Origin: Rhodocyclaceae bacterium
GTDB lineage: Bacteria; Pseudomonadota; Gammaproteobacteria; Burkholderiales; Ga0077523
Direction: 5' to 3'
Length of the DNA: 64,000 nt
Assembly (NCBI GenBank): GCA_020248405.1
Contig: JADCHQ010000003.1
Coordinates: forward strand, 107,556 to 171,555
The notes under the pieces were generated by a model. It was given only the letters and a program-made list of their open reading frames with translations, searched no databases and had not been told where the DNA came from. Position numbers and translations under genes: made by a program. Positions 1 to 9,197 of this stretch are shown here, piece after piece; the stretch's first letter is position 1; each line of letters starts with the position of its first letter.

Positions 1-266
1 AGGACGTGGATGTGCGCGACTGGAAGGAGGTGATCTGGGCGCTCACCACCCGGGTGGATCCGTCGCGGGACACGTTGCTGGTGGACAACACCCCCATCGA
101 CTACCTGGATTTCGCCAGCCCGGTGTCGGGCCTGGGCTCAAAGATGGGCATCGATGCCACCAACAAGTGGCCGGGTGAGACCAGCCGCGAATGGGGCAAG
201 CCCATCGCCATGGACGAGGCCGTCTGCCGGAAGGTGGATGCCCTGTGGGCCGAATTGGGCCTGTGA
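1..266 (+). CDS. ubiD: UbiD decarboxylase, C-terminal end (partial)
   Basis: This is the 3' end of the 4-hydroxy-3-polyprenylbenzoate decarboxylase gene; the start lies left of the window, and the reading frame is open from base 3. UbiD removes the carboxyl group from the prenylated ring in ubiquinone synthesis and uses a prenylated FMN made by UbiX. The roughly 88 visible residues contain the characteristic C-terminal stretch [20 protein letters not shown] followed by [15 protein letters not shown], which I recognise from the proteobacterial enzyme. The frame ends in TGA at 264-266. The next gene is 209 bases away, so nothing downstream is obviously co-transcribed. The identification is firm; only the fragment length limits it. 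Confidence 0.93.
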   Translation, partial: DVDVRDWKEVIWALTTRVDPSRDTLLVDNTPIDYLDFASPVSGLGSKMGIDATNKWPGETSREWGKPIAMDEAVCRKVDALWAELGL

Positions 267-475
267 GCCGGTGCCCGGCCAAAGATATGTTGCGGCTGCC
301 GGTCAACCCCTGGGCCAGGCGTGGCGTTCCTGCCTGTGCGTCAACTTGGGGTTTTACCGGATCCAGCAGTAGCCAGGGCGCGGTCGCCCGTGGGCGGGCA
401 GTTCCCCCGGCTCCGGAAAGCCCCTAGAATCCCGTAGCAGTTCGTAACGTCCGATTTCTCGAGGAGAGTTCCGCC

Positions 476-802
476 ATGAAGCCGTCTCTTTTGTCCGTCG
501 CCTTCGCAGCTGCCGGGTTGTTGGCCTCTGCGGCAGCCCACGCCGATGCCGCCAAGGCCCAGGCTGTCATGAAGGGCAGCGATTGCATGGCCTGCCACGC
601 CGAGGCCACCAAGCTGGTCGGTCCGTCTTACAAGGACGTGGCCAAGAAGTATGCTGGCGACGCCAAGGCCCCGGCCATGCTAGTGGAAAAGATCAAGAAG
701 GGCGGCTCCGGGAACTGGGGTGCCGTACCTATGACTCCCCACCCCAACCTGAAGGATGATGACCTCAAGGTGGTGGTGGACTGGATCCTGTCGCTCAAGT
801 AA
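476..802 (+). CDS. Class I cytochrome c (c-551/c-552 type), periplasmic
   Basis: A 108-residue precursor of a small monohaem electron carrier. Residues 1-23 form a Sec signal peptide (Lys-2, an Ala/Leu-rich core, then AHA-D), so the mature protein is about 85 residues and periplasmic. The haem attachment motif CMACH lies at residues 37-41, and Met85 in the GAVPMTPHP loop is the likely sixth ligand, as in c-551/c-552 proteins that feed terminal oxidases or nitrite reductase. An AGGAG ribosome site lies about 9 bases before the ATG. A weak -10 (TAGAAT, 425-430) precedes the gene. It stands alone between gaps of 209 and 381 bases, so its redox partner cannot be deduced. Confidence 0.92.
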   Translation: MKPSLLSVAFAAAGLLASAAAHADAAKAQAVMKGSDCMACHAEATKLVGPSYKDVAKKYAGDAKAPAMLVEKIKKGGSGNWGAVPMTPHPNLKDDDLKVVVDWILSLK

Positions 803-1183
803 ATATTGGGCGTTGAGCATTACCTCCAGCCTTTTGCGGGAATGTATTCCGGTTGACGAAGTTCGCGATCGTGAGGGCTGGAGTTGATTTCTCGAAAGCG
901 TAGCCCGCTGGCCGTCAGGCTCCGGGATCGTCGGTTATCAGGGCGATAAGCTGCAACGCCTTTGGTCTGTGCAGCATTGGTTCATGGCACGTTTCGGTAA
1001 TCGGGCGACCCAGCCGTTTTTTTGCTGCGGCAGAGGGTTTGTCCGGTGGCGCATTTAGCCAGTGTGCGCCACGCCAGCATCTGCTGGCAGTGCCAGGGAA
1101 GTCTGCCAGCCCGTTGCTGAGCCCGGCGTGTTTGAAGCCCGGGCGCGTCCGCCGTTGGTCGCACAGCGTCCGCGCCAGCGCCA
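803..1183. other. Gene-free gap with inverted repeats
   Basis: Between the cytochrome gene and the H-NS-like gene I find no convincing coding frame; the frames here have no recognisable protein and poor codon character. The gap holds a long-loop inverted repeat (CTCCAGCC at 824-831 with GGCTGGAG at 876-883), a T-run at about 1015-1021, and the tight hairpin cluster at 1046-1144 listed separately. The two flanking genes converge, so some of this structure may serve termination. Confidence 0.5.
1046..1144. repeat. Run of consecutive perfect inverted repeats
   Basis: Two perfect hairpins sit back to back: GTGGCGCA (1046-1053) with TGCGCCAC (1065-1072), and GCCAGCA (1073-1079) with TGCTGGC (1082-1088). 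A competing pair TGGCAG (1085-1090) / CTGCCA (1103-1108) and a further pair GCCCGG (1121-1126) / CCGGGC (1139-1144) follow. None carries a clear U-tract, so this is not a textbook terminator. A structured transcript, a bidirectional terminator or the remnant of an element are all possible. I see only the symmetry; the function is unknown. Confidence 0.5.
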
Positions 1184-1480
1184 TCACACCGCCAAGCTTT
1201 CCAGCGATCCTCCGCTGGAGAGGTGCTTCTCGACCCACTTGGGTTTCCTGCCTCTACCAGTCCAAGTGTAGTCGCCCGACCGGTATTTGATGGCCACACT
1301 TCTGCGCTCGACGTCTCGAGCCGATGATGAACCTAAGCCCAAATCCCTGGCTGTCAGGCCATATTGCTTGATCTTGAGTTTGATTTCCTCAATCACGGCG
1401 GATTTTTTCTTTTGCTGGAGTTCCCGGGCTTTGGTTTGCAGGTCAGCAATCTGAGCTAAAACCTTTTCCAATTCGTCCAC
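1184..1480 (-). CDS. H-NS family histone-like nucleoid-structuring protein
   Basis: A 98-residue xenogeneic-silencer type protein. Residues 1-35 are a charged, heptad-like oligomerisation region (ELEKVLAQIADLQTKARELQ). Residues about 65-85 carry the H-NS DNA-binding signature YRSGDYTWTGRGRKPKW, in which the GRGRKP loop is expected to enter the minor groove of AT-rich DNA. The start is GTG at 1478-1480, chosen because AAAGGA lies 8 bases upstream and no ATG is available. The length is typical for short betaproteobacterial H-NS paralogues. Its upstream region is strikingly AT-rich (about 30% G+C at 1541-1640), which would suit autoregulation; that is inference. Confidence 0.9.
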   Translation of the reverse strand: MDELEKVLAQIADLQTKARELQQKKKSAVIEEIKLKIKQYGLTARDLGLGSSSARDVERRSVAIKYRSGDYTWTGRGRKPKWVEKHLSSGGSLESLAV

Positions 1481-1920
1481 GTGCGATGTCCTTTAAGAAG
1501 CGCGGTTCACGCATAAAGAGGAAAACAGGGTTTCAAGAGGCTTTCTTGAGTATCAGGAAACTGCTTTCTGTTTTTTTTATAAATTACGAGTTTCATGGCT
1601 TCTTTTCAACATTATTTTATAAACCGAACATTGGCAGAAATATCAGACGGCATCCGGAATGGCCAAACATGCCGCGTTGGAAGCGGGCTGATTTGATTCA
1701 ATGCCCGATCGCTACGGAAGTTTCTCTGGGGCCGTTGTTTTCCAAGCCTCGATCCGAGATCTTCTAGGCTCGTCTTTGTCGAGGGCTGCTACGGAACACC
1801 CTGGACGCTGTCGCGTTCTGTCGGGGCGTTATTGCGCGGCGCCAAATTGACCGCCATGGGGTGAACGGGAATAATCGCCAACAGGTTAGATACTATCAAC
1901 CGTCTTTCGAGGATTTCTCC
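1481..1920. promoter_or_regulatory. Divergent intergenic region between hns-like and livK-like genes, with AT-rich island
   Basis: This 440-base region separates divergent genes. Bases 1541-1640 contain 30 G or C in 100, far below the surroundings, with T-runs and two TTTTATAAA-type repeats. On the minus strand TTGAAA (1609-1604) and TAATTT (1586-1581) are 17 bases apart and form a weak candidate promoter for the H-NS-like gene. A frame at 1486-1767 could encode 93 residues but looks like chance: it has no recognisable domain and a codon composition unlike the neighbours. An AT-rich curved tract beside an H-NS gene is a natural H-NS nucleation site (inference). Confidence 0.45.
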
Positions 1921-3216
1921 ATGGCTCGTTTTTCCAACAGTCCGCACCCCATCGCCGCAGCCTCTGCCATCGTGGCGCTGTTTCTCGCGGCTTGCGGTCA
2001 GCAGGAGCAAACGCCACCACCGGCTGCCGCGCCTGCCGCCGCGCCAGCTGCCATCACGGTGAAATTGGGGCATTCCGCCCCCCTCACCGGGGGCATTGCC
2101 CACCTTGGCAAGGACAATGAATCGGGCGTGAGCCTAGCCGTGGATGAAGCCAATTCCAAGGGCATCACCATTGGCGGCAAGCCGGTGAAATTCGAACTCA
2201 TGTCCGAGGACGACGAAGGCAACCCCAACAAGGGGCCACTGATCGCCCAGAAATTCGCCGATGCCAAGGTCGCCGGTGTAATCGGCCACCTGAACTCGGG
2301 CGTGGCCATTCCGGCCTCGCCGGTCTACAACACCGCCGGCATCCCGGTCATCACCGGTTCGGCCACCAATCCCAAGCTCACCGAGCAGGGTTTCGCCGTC
2401 ACCTTTCGCACCGTGGGCCGTGACGACCAGCAAGGCCCGGCCATCGCCAGCTATCTGCTCTCCGAGACCAAGCCCAAGCTGGTGGCCATCATCGACGATG
2501 CCACGGCCTACGGCGAAGGCTTGGCCAACGAGGTGGAAAAGAGCCTCAAGGCGGCGGGCGTGAAGGTGCTGCCGCGGGAAAAGGGTACCGACAAGACCAT
2601 CGACTGGAAGGGCGTGCTCACCAAGATCAAGGGCAAGGCGCCTGACGCGGTGTTCTATGGCGGCATGGACTCCGGTGCGGGCCCGCTCATGAAGCAGGCG
2701 CGCGAACTGGGCATCAAGGCACGGTTTGCCTTCGGAGACGGCGCGTGCTCGGACAAGATGCAGGAGCTTGCCGGCGCCGCCGCCGAGGGGTTGCTCTGTT
2801 CCCAGGCGGGCATTCCCGTGCAGGCATCCAGCGCGGCCTTTCTCGACGCCTATCGCAAGAAGTTCAATGCCGACCCCGTCATCTACGCACCCTTCACCTA
2901 CGACGCGGCCAACATGATCATCGCCGCCATGAAGAAGGCCGACTCCACCGATCCCGCTGTGTTCCTGCCGGCGCTGAAAGCCTTGCAGTACGACGGCGCC
3001 AGCGGGCACATCGAATTCGACGAGAAGGGGGATCGAAAGGACGCGGAGATGACCATCTTCACCATGAATGCCGGCAAGATCGAGCCCGTGGCGGTGATCA
3101 AGGGTGGCAAGACCATTCCCGTCGCCGAATTCGCCGCGGGCGCGAAGCCCGCCGAGGCACCCGCCGCGGCCCCGGCGCCCGCCGCCGAAGCCCCCAAGGC
3201 CGAAGAAAAGAAGTAG
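1921..3216 (+). CDS. livK: Branched-chain amino acid/amide ABC transporter substrate-binding protein (predicted lipoprotein)
   Basis: A 431-residue type I periplasmic binding protein (Leu/Ile/Val family). Residues 25-400 show the family fold, beginning KLGHSAPLTGGIAHLGKDNE and including GVIGHLNSGVAIPASPVYN. I start it at ATG 1921, which has CGAGGA 9-14 bases upstream; an in-frame start at 1861 would only add an unlikely leader. The signal sequence ends in a lipobox, LAAC (Cys25), followed by GQQEQ and an Ala/Pro linker, so it is probably a membrane-anchored lipoprotein rather than a free periplasmic protein. The last 35 residues are an Ala/Pro/Glu/Lys tail outside the usual fold. It heads livHMGF. 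The ligand cannot be read from sequence; urea and amide transporters share this fold. Confidence 0.93.
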   Translation: MARFSNSPHPIAAASAIVALFLAACGQQEQTPPPAAAPAAAPAAITVKLGHSAPLTGGIAHLGKDNESGVSLAVDEANSKGITIGGKPVKFELMSEDDEGNPNKGPLIAQKFADAKVAGVIGHLNSGVAIPASPVYNTAGIPVITGSATNPKLTEQGFAVTFRTVGRDDQQGPAIASYLLSETKPKLVAIIDDATAYGEGLANEVEKSLKAAGVKVLPREKGTDKTIDWKGVLTKIKGKAPDAVFYGGMDSGAGPLMKQARELGIKARFAFGDGACSDKMQELAGAAAEGLLCSQAGIPVQASSAAFLDAYRKKFNADPVIYAPFTYDAANMIIAAMKKADSTDPAVFLPALKALQYDGASGHIEFDEKGDRKDAEMTIFTMNAGKIEPVAVIKGGKTIPVAEFAAGAKPAEAPAAAPAPAAEAPKAEEKK

Positions 3217-3239
3217 CCCGCCCGCGCAGCGGCCCGGCA

Positions 3240-3273
3240 CGAAAACGGCACCCTCGGGTGCTGTTTTCGTTTC
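3240..3273 (+). terminator. Terminator-like hairpin between livK and livH
   Basis: CGAAAACGGCACCC (3240-3253) pairs with GGGTGCTGTTTTCG (3256-3269) with one G-T wobble, giving a 14-base-pair stem; the inner pairs probably open to form the loop. The A-tract/T-tract in the stem and the TTTCC that follows resemble a bidirectional intrinsic terminator. It lies 23 bases after the livK stop and 35 before the livH start. Partial termination here would give more binding protein than membrane components, a common arrangement in ABC operons. Confidence 0.65.
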
Positions 3274-3307
3274 CGAGCGCCGCCACCTGCTGCACACTCT
3301 GCGTCCC

Positions 3308-4297
3308 ATGGACATCTTCCTGCAGCAACTCATCAACGGCCTCACGCTGGGCAGCGTGTATGCCGTGGTCGCGCTCGGCTACACCATGGTGTACGGCATC
3401 ATCCAGCTCATCAACTTCGCCCACGGCGAGGTGGTGATGATCGGCGGCATGGTGGCACTGTGGACCATCGGCGCGCTGGCCGGCTCGGCCGGTCTGCCGC
3501 CCACGGTTGTGGTGCTGGCGGGCGTGGCTTCAGCCGTGCCAGTGTGCATGCTGCTGGGCTGGAGCATCGAGCGCGCGGCCTACCGGCCGCTGCGCGGCGC
3601 ACCGCGGCTCGCGCCGCTCATCACCGCCATCGGCATTTCCATCATTCTGCAGAACGTGGCCCTGATGATCTTCAGCCGCAATCCCCTGCCCTTTCCGCAG
3701 ATTCTCCCCAACCCGGTGTTCGAGGTGGCGGGCGCCACCATCAGTCTGGTGCAGATCATCATCATCGCCACCTGCCTGCTGCTGATGGGTGGCCTCACGC
3801 TGCTGGTGTATCGCACCCGGCTGGGCATGGCCATGCGCGCCACTTCCGAAAACCCTGCCGTGGCTGGCCTGATGGGCATTCCCATCGACCGGGTGATTTC
3901 CACCACCTTCGTGATCGGCGCGGGGCTCGGCGCCGTGGCGGGGGTGCTCAACGGGCTCTACTACGGCATCGTCCATTACACCTTCGGCGCCATGCTGGGG
4001 CTCAAGGCGTTCTGCGCCGCCGTGCTGGGTGGCATCGGCAACATGGCTGGCGCCATGCTGGGCGGCATCCTGCTGGGCGTGGTGGAGGCGCTGGGCACGG
4101 GCTACATCGGCGAGATGACGGACCTGTGCCACGTGGGCTTCCTGTCCACCGCCCTGGCCGAGCGCTGCGCCCGGGATGGGCACGTGGTGCTGTTCGGCAG
4201 CAACTACCAGGACGTGTTTGCCTTCTTGGTGCTTATCGTGGTGCTGGTGTTCCGGCCCTCGGGGTTGTTGGGCGAACGCGTCTCGGACCGCGCCTGA
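3308..4297 (+). CDS. livH: Branched-chain amino acid ABC transporter permease LivH
   Basis: A 329-residue inner-membrane permease of the LivH/LivM (BPD_transp_2) family. The start ATG at 3308 gives the classic N-terminus MDIFLQQLINGLTLGSVYAV, followed by ALGYTMVYGIIQLINFAHGE, a hallmark of LivH. About eight hydrophobic segments alternate with short loops. The conserved cytoplasmic coupling stretch RTRLGMAMRATSENPAVAGL is present near the middle. The open frame extends upstream to 3104, overlapping livK, but that extension is a proline-rich shadow. It lies 91 bases after livK beyond the hairpin at 3240-3273, and 7 bases before livM. A 20-residue loop (CHVGFLSTALAERCARDGHV) before the last helix is somewhat unusual. 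Confidence 0.94.
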   Translation: MDIFLQQLINGLTLGSVYAVVALGYTMVYGIIQLINFAHGEVVMIGGMVALWTIGALAGSAGLPPTVVVLAGVASAVPVCMLLGWSIERAAYRPLRGAPRLAPLITAIGISIILQNVALMIFSRNPLPFPQILPNPVFEVAGATISLVQIIIIATCLLLMGGLTLLVYRTRLGMAMRATSENPAVAGLMGIPIDRVISTTFVIGAGLGAVAGVLNGLYYGIVHYTFGAMLGLKAFCAAVLGGIGNMAGAMLGGILLGVVEALGTGYIGEMTDLCHVGFLSTALAERCARDGHVVLFGSNYQDVFAFLVLIVVLVFRPSGLLGERVSDRA

Positions 4298-4304
4298 GGC
4301 GGCC

Positions 4305-5395
4305 ATGGCCGATGCCCTGAGCGCCCTGTTCCGCCGCCGCGGCACCAAGCCGTGGGTGGGCCTCGCGCTACTGGCTGGCGTGCTGCTGATCCTGCCCTTC
4401 ATGCTGGCCCAGGCGGGCACCACCTGGGTGCGGGTGACCAACCTCACCATCCTGTTCGCGTTGCTCGCTCTCGGGCTGAACATCGTGGTGGGCTTCGCCG
4501 GGCTGCTCGACCTGGGCTACATCGCCTTCTACGCGGTGGGGGCGTATGCCTACGCGCTGCTGGCCTCGCCGCACTTCGGCTTGCACCTGCCCTTCTGGGT
4601 GATCCTGCCCATGGGCGCATTGCTGGCGTGCGCGGCCGGCGTGTTGCTGGGTGCGCCCACCCTCAAGCTGCGCGGCGACTACCTGGCCATCGTCACGCTG
4701 GGCTTTGGCGAGATCGTGCGCATCTTCATGAACAACCTGTCGCAGCCCTTCAACGTCACCAACGGGCCCCAGGGCGTGACGCTCATCGACCCGTTTCGCA
4801 TCGGCACCTTCAGCTTCGCGAAACCGGAGACCTTGCTTGGGCTGTCCTTCAGCGGGCCCATCAAGTACTACTACCTGCTGCTGGTGGTGATGGTGGTGGT
4901 GATCGCGGTCAACCTGCGGCTGGAGGACTCGCGCATCGGCCGCGCCTGGATGGCGATTCGCGAAGACGAACTGGCCGCCAAGGCGGTGGGCATCGACACC
5001 CGCAACGTGAAGCTGCTGGCCTTTGCCATGGGCGCGAGCTTCGGCGGCATCGCCGGCGGCATGTTCGCCGCCATGCAGGGGTTCGTCAGCCCCGAGAGCT
5101 TCGGGCTGGTGGAGTCCATCATGGTACTGGCGATGGTGGTGCTGGGCGGCATGGGCAACGTCTGGGGTGTGGTGCTCGGCGCTGCGCTGCTCACCTTCGT
5201 GCCCGAGCTGCTGCGCCACACGGTGGAGCCGCTGCAGAAGGGGGTGCTGGGCCGGGTGGTGATCGAACCCGAGGTGATCCGCATGCTGCTGTTCGGCGCG
5301 GCGCTGGTGCTGATGATGCGCTTTCGTCCCGCCGGACTGTTCCCGTCCCGCGCACGCAAGCGCGAGTTTGCTGCGGGCCGCGGGCCCGAGGTGCC

Positions 5396-5399
<4 letters not shown>
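4305..5399 (+). CDS. livM: Branched-chain amino acid ABC transporter permease LivM
   Basis: A 364-residue second permease of the Liv transporter. Start ATG 4305 lies 7 bases after the livH stop. The N-terminal cytoplasmic segment (MADALSALFRRRGTKPW) leads into about nine membrane segments. LivM landmarks are NIVVGFAGLLDLGYIAFYAVGAY, LRGDYLAIVTLGFGEIVRI and the coupling region RIGRAWMAIREDELAAKAVG. The C-terminus is Arg/Lys-rich. The stop codon overlaps the start of livG in ATGA (5396-5399), indicating translational coupling. It forms the heterodimeric membrane channel with LivH. Confidence 0.94.
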
Positions 5400-6175
<776 letters not shown>

Positions 6176-6184
6176 GGCATTGCC

Positions 6185-6895
6185 GTGAGCCTGCTGGAAG
6201 TGAAGGGGCTGGAGGTGTCCTACGGCGGCATCGTGGCGGTGCGCGGCATCCACCTCGCGGTGGAGCAGGGCGAGTTGGTGGCGCTGATCGGCGCCAACGG
6301 CGCCGGCAAGACCACCACGCTCAAGGCGCTGGCCGGCATGCTGCGGCCTTCGAGCGGCAGTGTGCATTTCGATGGCCACGCCATCACCCGCGAGCCCTCG
6401 CACCGCCTGCTGCCCAGGGGCATCGCGCTGGTGCCCGAGGGCCGAGGCGTGTTCGCACGGCTGACGGTGCGCGAGAACCTGGAGATGGGCGCCTACATCC
6501 GCCATGACCGCGCGGCCGTGAAGGCAGACATGGCGCGGGTGCTCGAACTGTTCCCGCGGCTGCACGAGCGCCGCGCCCAGGTGGCGGGCACGCTCTCGGG
6601 CGGGGAGCAACAGATGCTGGCCATCGGCCGCGCCCTCATGGGCCGCCCGCGCCTACTGCTGCTGGACGAGCCCAGCATGGGCCTCGCGCCCATGATGGTG
6701 CAGAAGATCTTCGAGGTGATCCGCATGATCTCCGCCGAGGGCGTGACCGTGCTGCTGGTGGAGCAAAACGCCAGCCTGGCCCTGCAGGCGGCGAACCGCG
6801 GCTACGTGATGGAATCCGGCGCCATCACCCTCACCGACAGTGCTGCCGCGTTGCTGGCGAGCGCGCAGGTGCGGCAGGCGTATCTGGGGGAGTAG
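6185..6895 (+). CDS. livF: Branched-chain amino acid ABC transporter ATP-binding protein LivF
   Basis: A 236-residue ATPase, the last gene of the transporter operon. Walker A GANGAGKTTT, signature LSGGEQQMLAIGRAL, Walker B LLLLDEPSMGLAP and the H-loop region LLVEQNASLAL are all intact. The start is GTG at 6185, 9 bases after livG; the first residues MSLLEVKGLEVSYGG match the family N-terminus, so no earlier start is needed. Convergent hemF follows after a short palindrome-rich spacer. Confidence 0.95.
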   Translation: MSLLEVKGLEVSYGGIVAVRGIHLAVEQGELVALIGANGAGKTTTLKALAGMLRPSSGSVHFDGHAITREPSHRLLPRGIALVPEGRGVFARLTVRENLEMGAYIRHDRAAVKADMARVLELFPRLHERRAQVAGTLSGGEQQMLAIGRALMGRPRLLLLDEPSMGLAPMMVQKIFEVIRMISAEGVTVLLVEQNASLALQAANRGYVMESGAITLTDSAAALLASAQVRQAYLGE

Positions 6896-6908
6896 CCGCG
6901 CGCCGCGC

Positions 6909-6957
6909 GGGCCCCGGGGCCCTGGCGGCGAACCGCGGGCGCGGGGCCTGCCCGCGG
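6909..6957. terminator. GC-only palindromes between convergent livF and hemF
   Basis: The 65-base gap between two converging genes holds a perfect 14-base palindrome, GGGCCCCGGGGCCC (6909-6922), and an 8-base-pair hairpin CCGCGGGC (6933-6940) / GCCCGCGG (6950-6957). No U-tract follows on either strand, so termination would be Rho-dependent or structure-assisted. The position between convergent operons supports a transcription-boundary role. Confidence 0.4.
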
Positions 6958-6960
6958 GCT

Positions 6961-7887
6961 TCAGGCTTCCGGTGGCAGCGCTATCCAGTCGCGCCCGGTG
7001 AGAAAACGCTCGTAGAGCGCCGCCTCCGGGCTGCCCGCGGCCGGGTGCCAGTCATAGCGCCATTTCACGATGGGCGGCAGCGACATGAGGATGGATTCGG
7101 TGCGCCCGCCCGACTGCAGTCCGAACAGCGTGCCGCGGTCGAACACCAGGTTGAATTCCACGTAGCGGCCGCGGCGGTAGGCCTGGAAGTCGCGCTCGCG
7201 CTCGCCCCAGGCGTGATCGCGCCGGCGCGCCACAATGGGGAGATAGGCCTCGAGGAAGTGCCCGCCCACGCTGCGGGTGAGCGCGAAGGCGGCGTCGAAG
7301 CCGTCCTCGGACAGGTCGTCGAAGAAGATGCCGCCGATGCCGCGCGGCTCGTTGCGGTGCTTAAGGAAGAAGTAGCGGTCGCACCAGCGCTTGAAGCGCG
7401 GGTAGAAGGCTTCGCCGAAGGGATCCAGCGCCGCCTTGCAGGTGGCGTGAAAGTGCACGGCGTCTTCCTCGAACCCATAGTAGGGCGTGAGGTCCATGCC
7501 GCCGCCGAACCAGAACACCGGCGCCTCGCCTGCCTTCGAGGCGGTGAACAGGCGCACGTTCATGTGCACGGTGGGGACAAAGGGATTGCGCGGGTGCAGC
7601 ACCAGCGACACGCCCATGGCCTCGAAACCGCGGCCGGCCAGCTCCGGGCGCCCGGCGCTGGCAGACGGGGGCAGCTTGTCGCCCATCACATGGGAGAAGG
7701 CCACGCCGGCGCGCTCGAACAACCGGCCTTCCTCCAGCAGGCAGGAGGCGCCGCCGCCGCCCTCGGGGCGCTCCCAGGCATCGCGGCGGAAGCGCAGTCC
7801 GTCGGCGTCGGAAAGTCCGGCCACGATGGAATCCTGCAGGCCCGTGAAGAAGGCCTTGGCGGCCACGAGGTCCACTGCTGCACTCAT
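6961..7887 (-). CDS. hemF: Oxygen-dependent coproporphyrinogen III oxidase
   Basis: A 308-residue cytoplasmic enzyme that oxidatively decarboxylates coproporphyrinogen III to protoporphyrinogen IX using O2. Family landmarks are [56 protein letters not shown] and SILMSLPP. I start it at ATG 7887 ([14 protein letters not shown]); an upstream extension to 7947 would overlap purD and is not family-like. It is the last gene of dusB-fis-purH-purD-hemF, with 19 bases after purD. Presence of the aerobic enzyme indicates growth with oxygen; an anaerobic HemN could exist elsewhere. Confidence 0.95.
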   Translation of the reverse strand: MSAAVDLVAAKAFFTGLQDSIVAGLSDADGLRFRRDAWERPEGGGGASCLLEEGRLFERAGVAFSHVMGDKLPPSASAGRPELAGRGFEAMGVSLVLHPRNPFVPTVHMNVRLFTASKAGEAPVFWFGGGMDLTPYYGFEEDAVHFHATCKAALDPFGEAFYPRFKRWCDRYFFLKHRNEPRGIGGIFFDDLSEDGFDAAFALTRSVGGHFLEAYLPIVARRRDHAWGERERDFQAYRRGRYVEFNLVFDRGTLFGLQSGGRTESILMSLPPIVKWRYDWHPAAGSPEAALYERFLTGRDWIALPPEA

Positions 7888-7906
7888 GGTGATGGGGCGT
7901 GCCTGT

Positions 7907-9190
7907 TCACAGCTGGCTCCTCCGCGCCCCGATGGCACGGTGGCCAATGTCGCGGCGCATCTGGCTGCCCGCGAAGCGGATCTGGTCGGCGATCTCGTAG
8001 GCGCGTCGCTGGGCCACGCGCACCGTGTCGCCCAGGGCGGTGATGCACAGCACGCGCCCGCCGCTGGTGACCACCTGGCCGTCGGCTGCGGCGGTGCCGG
8101 CGTGGAACACGTGGAAGTCGTCGCCGTCGCGGGGCAGGCCGGTGATGGGGTCGCCGTTGCGCGGTACAGCGGGATAGCCGTGGGCGGCCATCACCACGCC
8201 CAGCGCTACGCGCCGGTCCCACTGTGCTTCGGCCCGGTCGAGGGTGCCGTTGACGGCATGCTCCACCAGCGTGTGCAGGTCGGACTTGAGCCGCATGAGG
8301 ATGGGTTGTGTTTCGGGATCGCCCATGCGGCAGTTGAACTCCAGCACCTTCAACTCGCCGGAGGGCGTGATCATGAGGCCCGCGTAGAGGAAGCCGGTGT
8401 AGCTCTCGCCCTCGGCCTCCATGCCGCTCACCACGGGTTGGATCACCTCGCGCATGACGCGGGCGTGCAGGGCGGGCGTGAGCACCGGTGCCGGCGAATA
8501 GGCGCCCATGCCGCCGGTGTTGGGCCCGCGGTCGCCATCCAGCAGGCGCTTGTGATCCTGGCTGGAGGCGAGCGGCAGCACATGCCGGCCATCCACCATG
8601 ACGATGAAGCTGGCCTCCTCGCCTTCGATGCATTCCTCGATCACCACGCGCGCGCCGGCTGCCCCCAGGGCGCCGCCGTCGAGCATGGCGTCGATGGCTT
8701 CGTGGGCCTCCTGCGCGGTGGCGGCCACCACCACCCCCTTGCCGGCAGCCAGCCCATCGGCCTTCACCACGATGGGTGCGCCCTGGGCGTCCACATGGGC
8801 GTGGGCGGCAGCGGCGTCGGTGAAGGTTTTATAGCGCGCGGTGGGAATGCCGTGGCGGACCATGAAGCGCTTGGCGAAGTCCTTGGAGGCTTCCAGCTGG
8901 GCCGCGCGGCGGGTGGGGCCGAAGATCCGCAGCCCGGCGGCCCGGAAGGCATCCACCACGCCCTCCGACAGCGGCGCCTCGGGGCCCACCACGGTGAGGG
9001 CCACGCTCTCGCGCCGCGCGAAGTCCACCAGCGCCGGGATGCTCGACAGGGGCACGTTGAACAGCCCGTCCTCGCGGGCCGTGCCGGCGTTGCCCGGCGC
9101 CACGTACACCCGTGCCACGCGCGGCGACTGGGCCAGCCGCCAGGCAAGCGCATGCTCTCTCCCGCCCCCGCCGATCACCATCAGGTTCAT
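7907..9190 (-). CDS. purD: Phosphoribosylamine--glycine ligase
   Basis: A 427-residue ATP-grasp enzyme for the second step of purine synthesis, joining glycine to phosphoribosylamine. The N-terminus [20 protein letters not shown] is the family's first beta strand and glycine loop. Other landmarks are [60 protein letters not shown] and [16 protein letters not shown] (metal-binding Glu/Asn). Start ATG 9190, 7 bases after the purH stop; a frame extension to 9250 overlaps purH and was rejected. Co-transcription with purH fits the shared pathway. Confidence 0.96.
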   Translation of the reverse strand: MNLMVIGGGGREHALAWRLAQSPRVARVYVAPGNAGTAREDGLFNVPLSSIPALVDFARRESVALTVVGPEAPLSEGVVDAFRAAGLRIFGPTRRAAQLEASKDFAKRFMVRHGIPTARYKTFTDAAAAHAHVDAQGAPIVVKADGLAAGKGVVVAATAQEAHEAIDAMLDGGALGAAGARVVIEECIEGEEASFIVMVDGRHVLPLASSQDHKRLLDGDRGPNTGGMGAYSPAPVLTPALHARVMREVIQPVVSGMEAEGESYTGFLYAGLMITPSGELKVLEFNCRMGDPETQPILMRLKSDLHTLVEHAVNGTLDRAEAQWDRRVALGVVMAAHGYPAVPRNGDPITGLPRDGDDFHVFHAGTAAADGQVVTSGGRVLCITALGDTVRVAQRRAYEIADQIRFAGSQMRRDIGHRAIGARRSQL

Positions 9191-9197
9191 GGGGAGC

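Noticed and set aside
915..1238. Minus-strand frames of about 105 codons after the cytochrome gene
   Set aside because: Overlapping frames on both strands, no domain, overlap with the end of the H-NS-like gene, and the hairpin cluster lies inside.
1486..1767. 93-codon plus-strand frame in the AT-rich region
   Set aside because: It has no ribosome site of note and no recognisable domain, and its composition follows the AT-rich DNA; it more likely covers the promoter of the H-NS-like gene.
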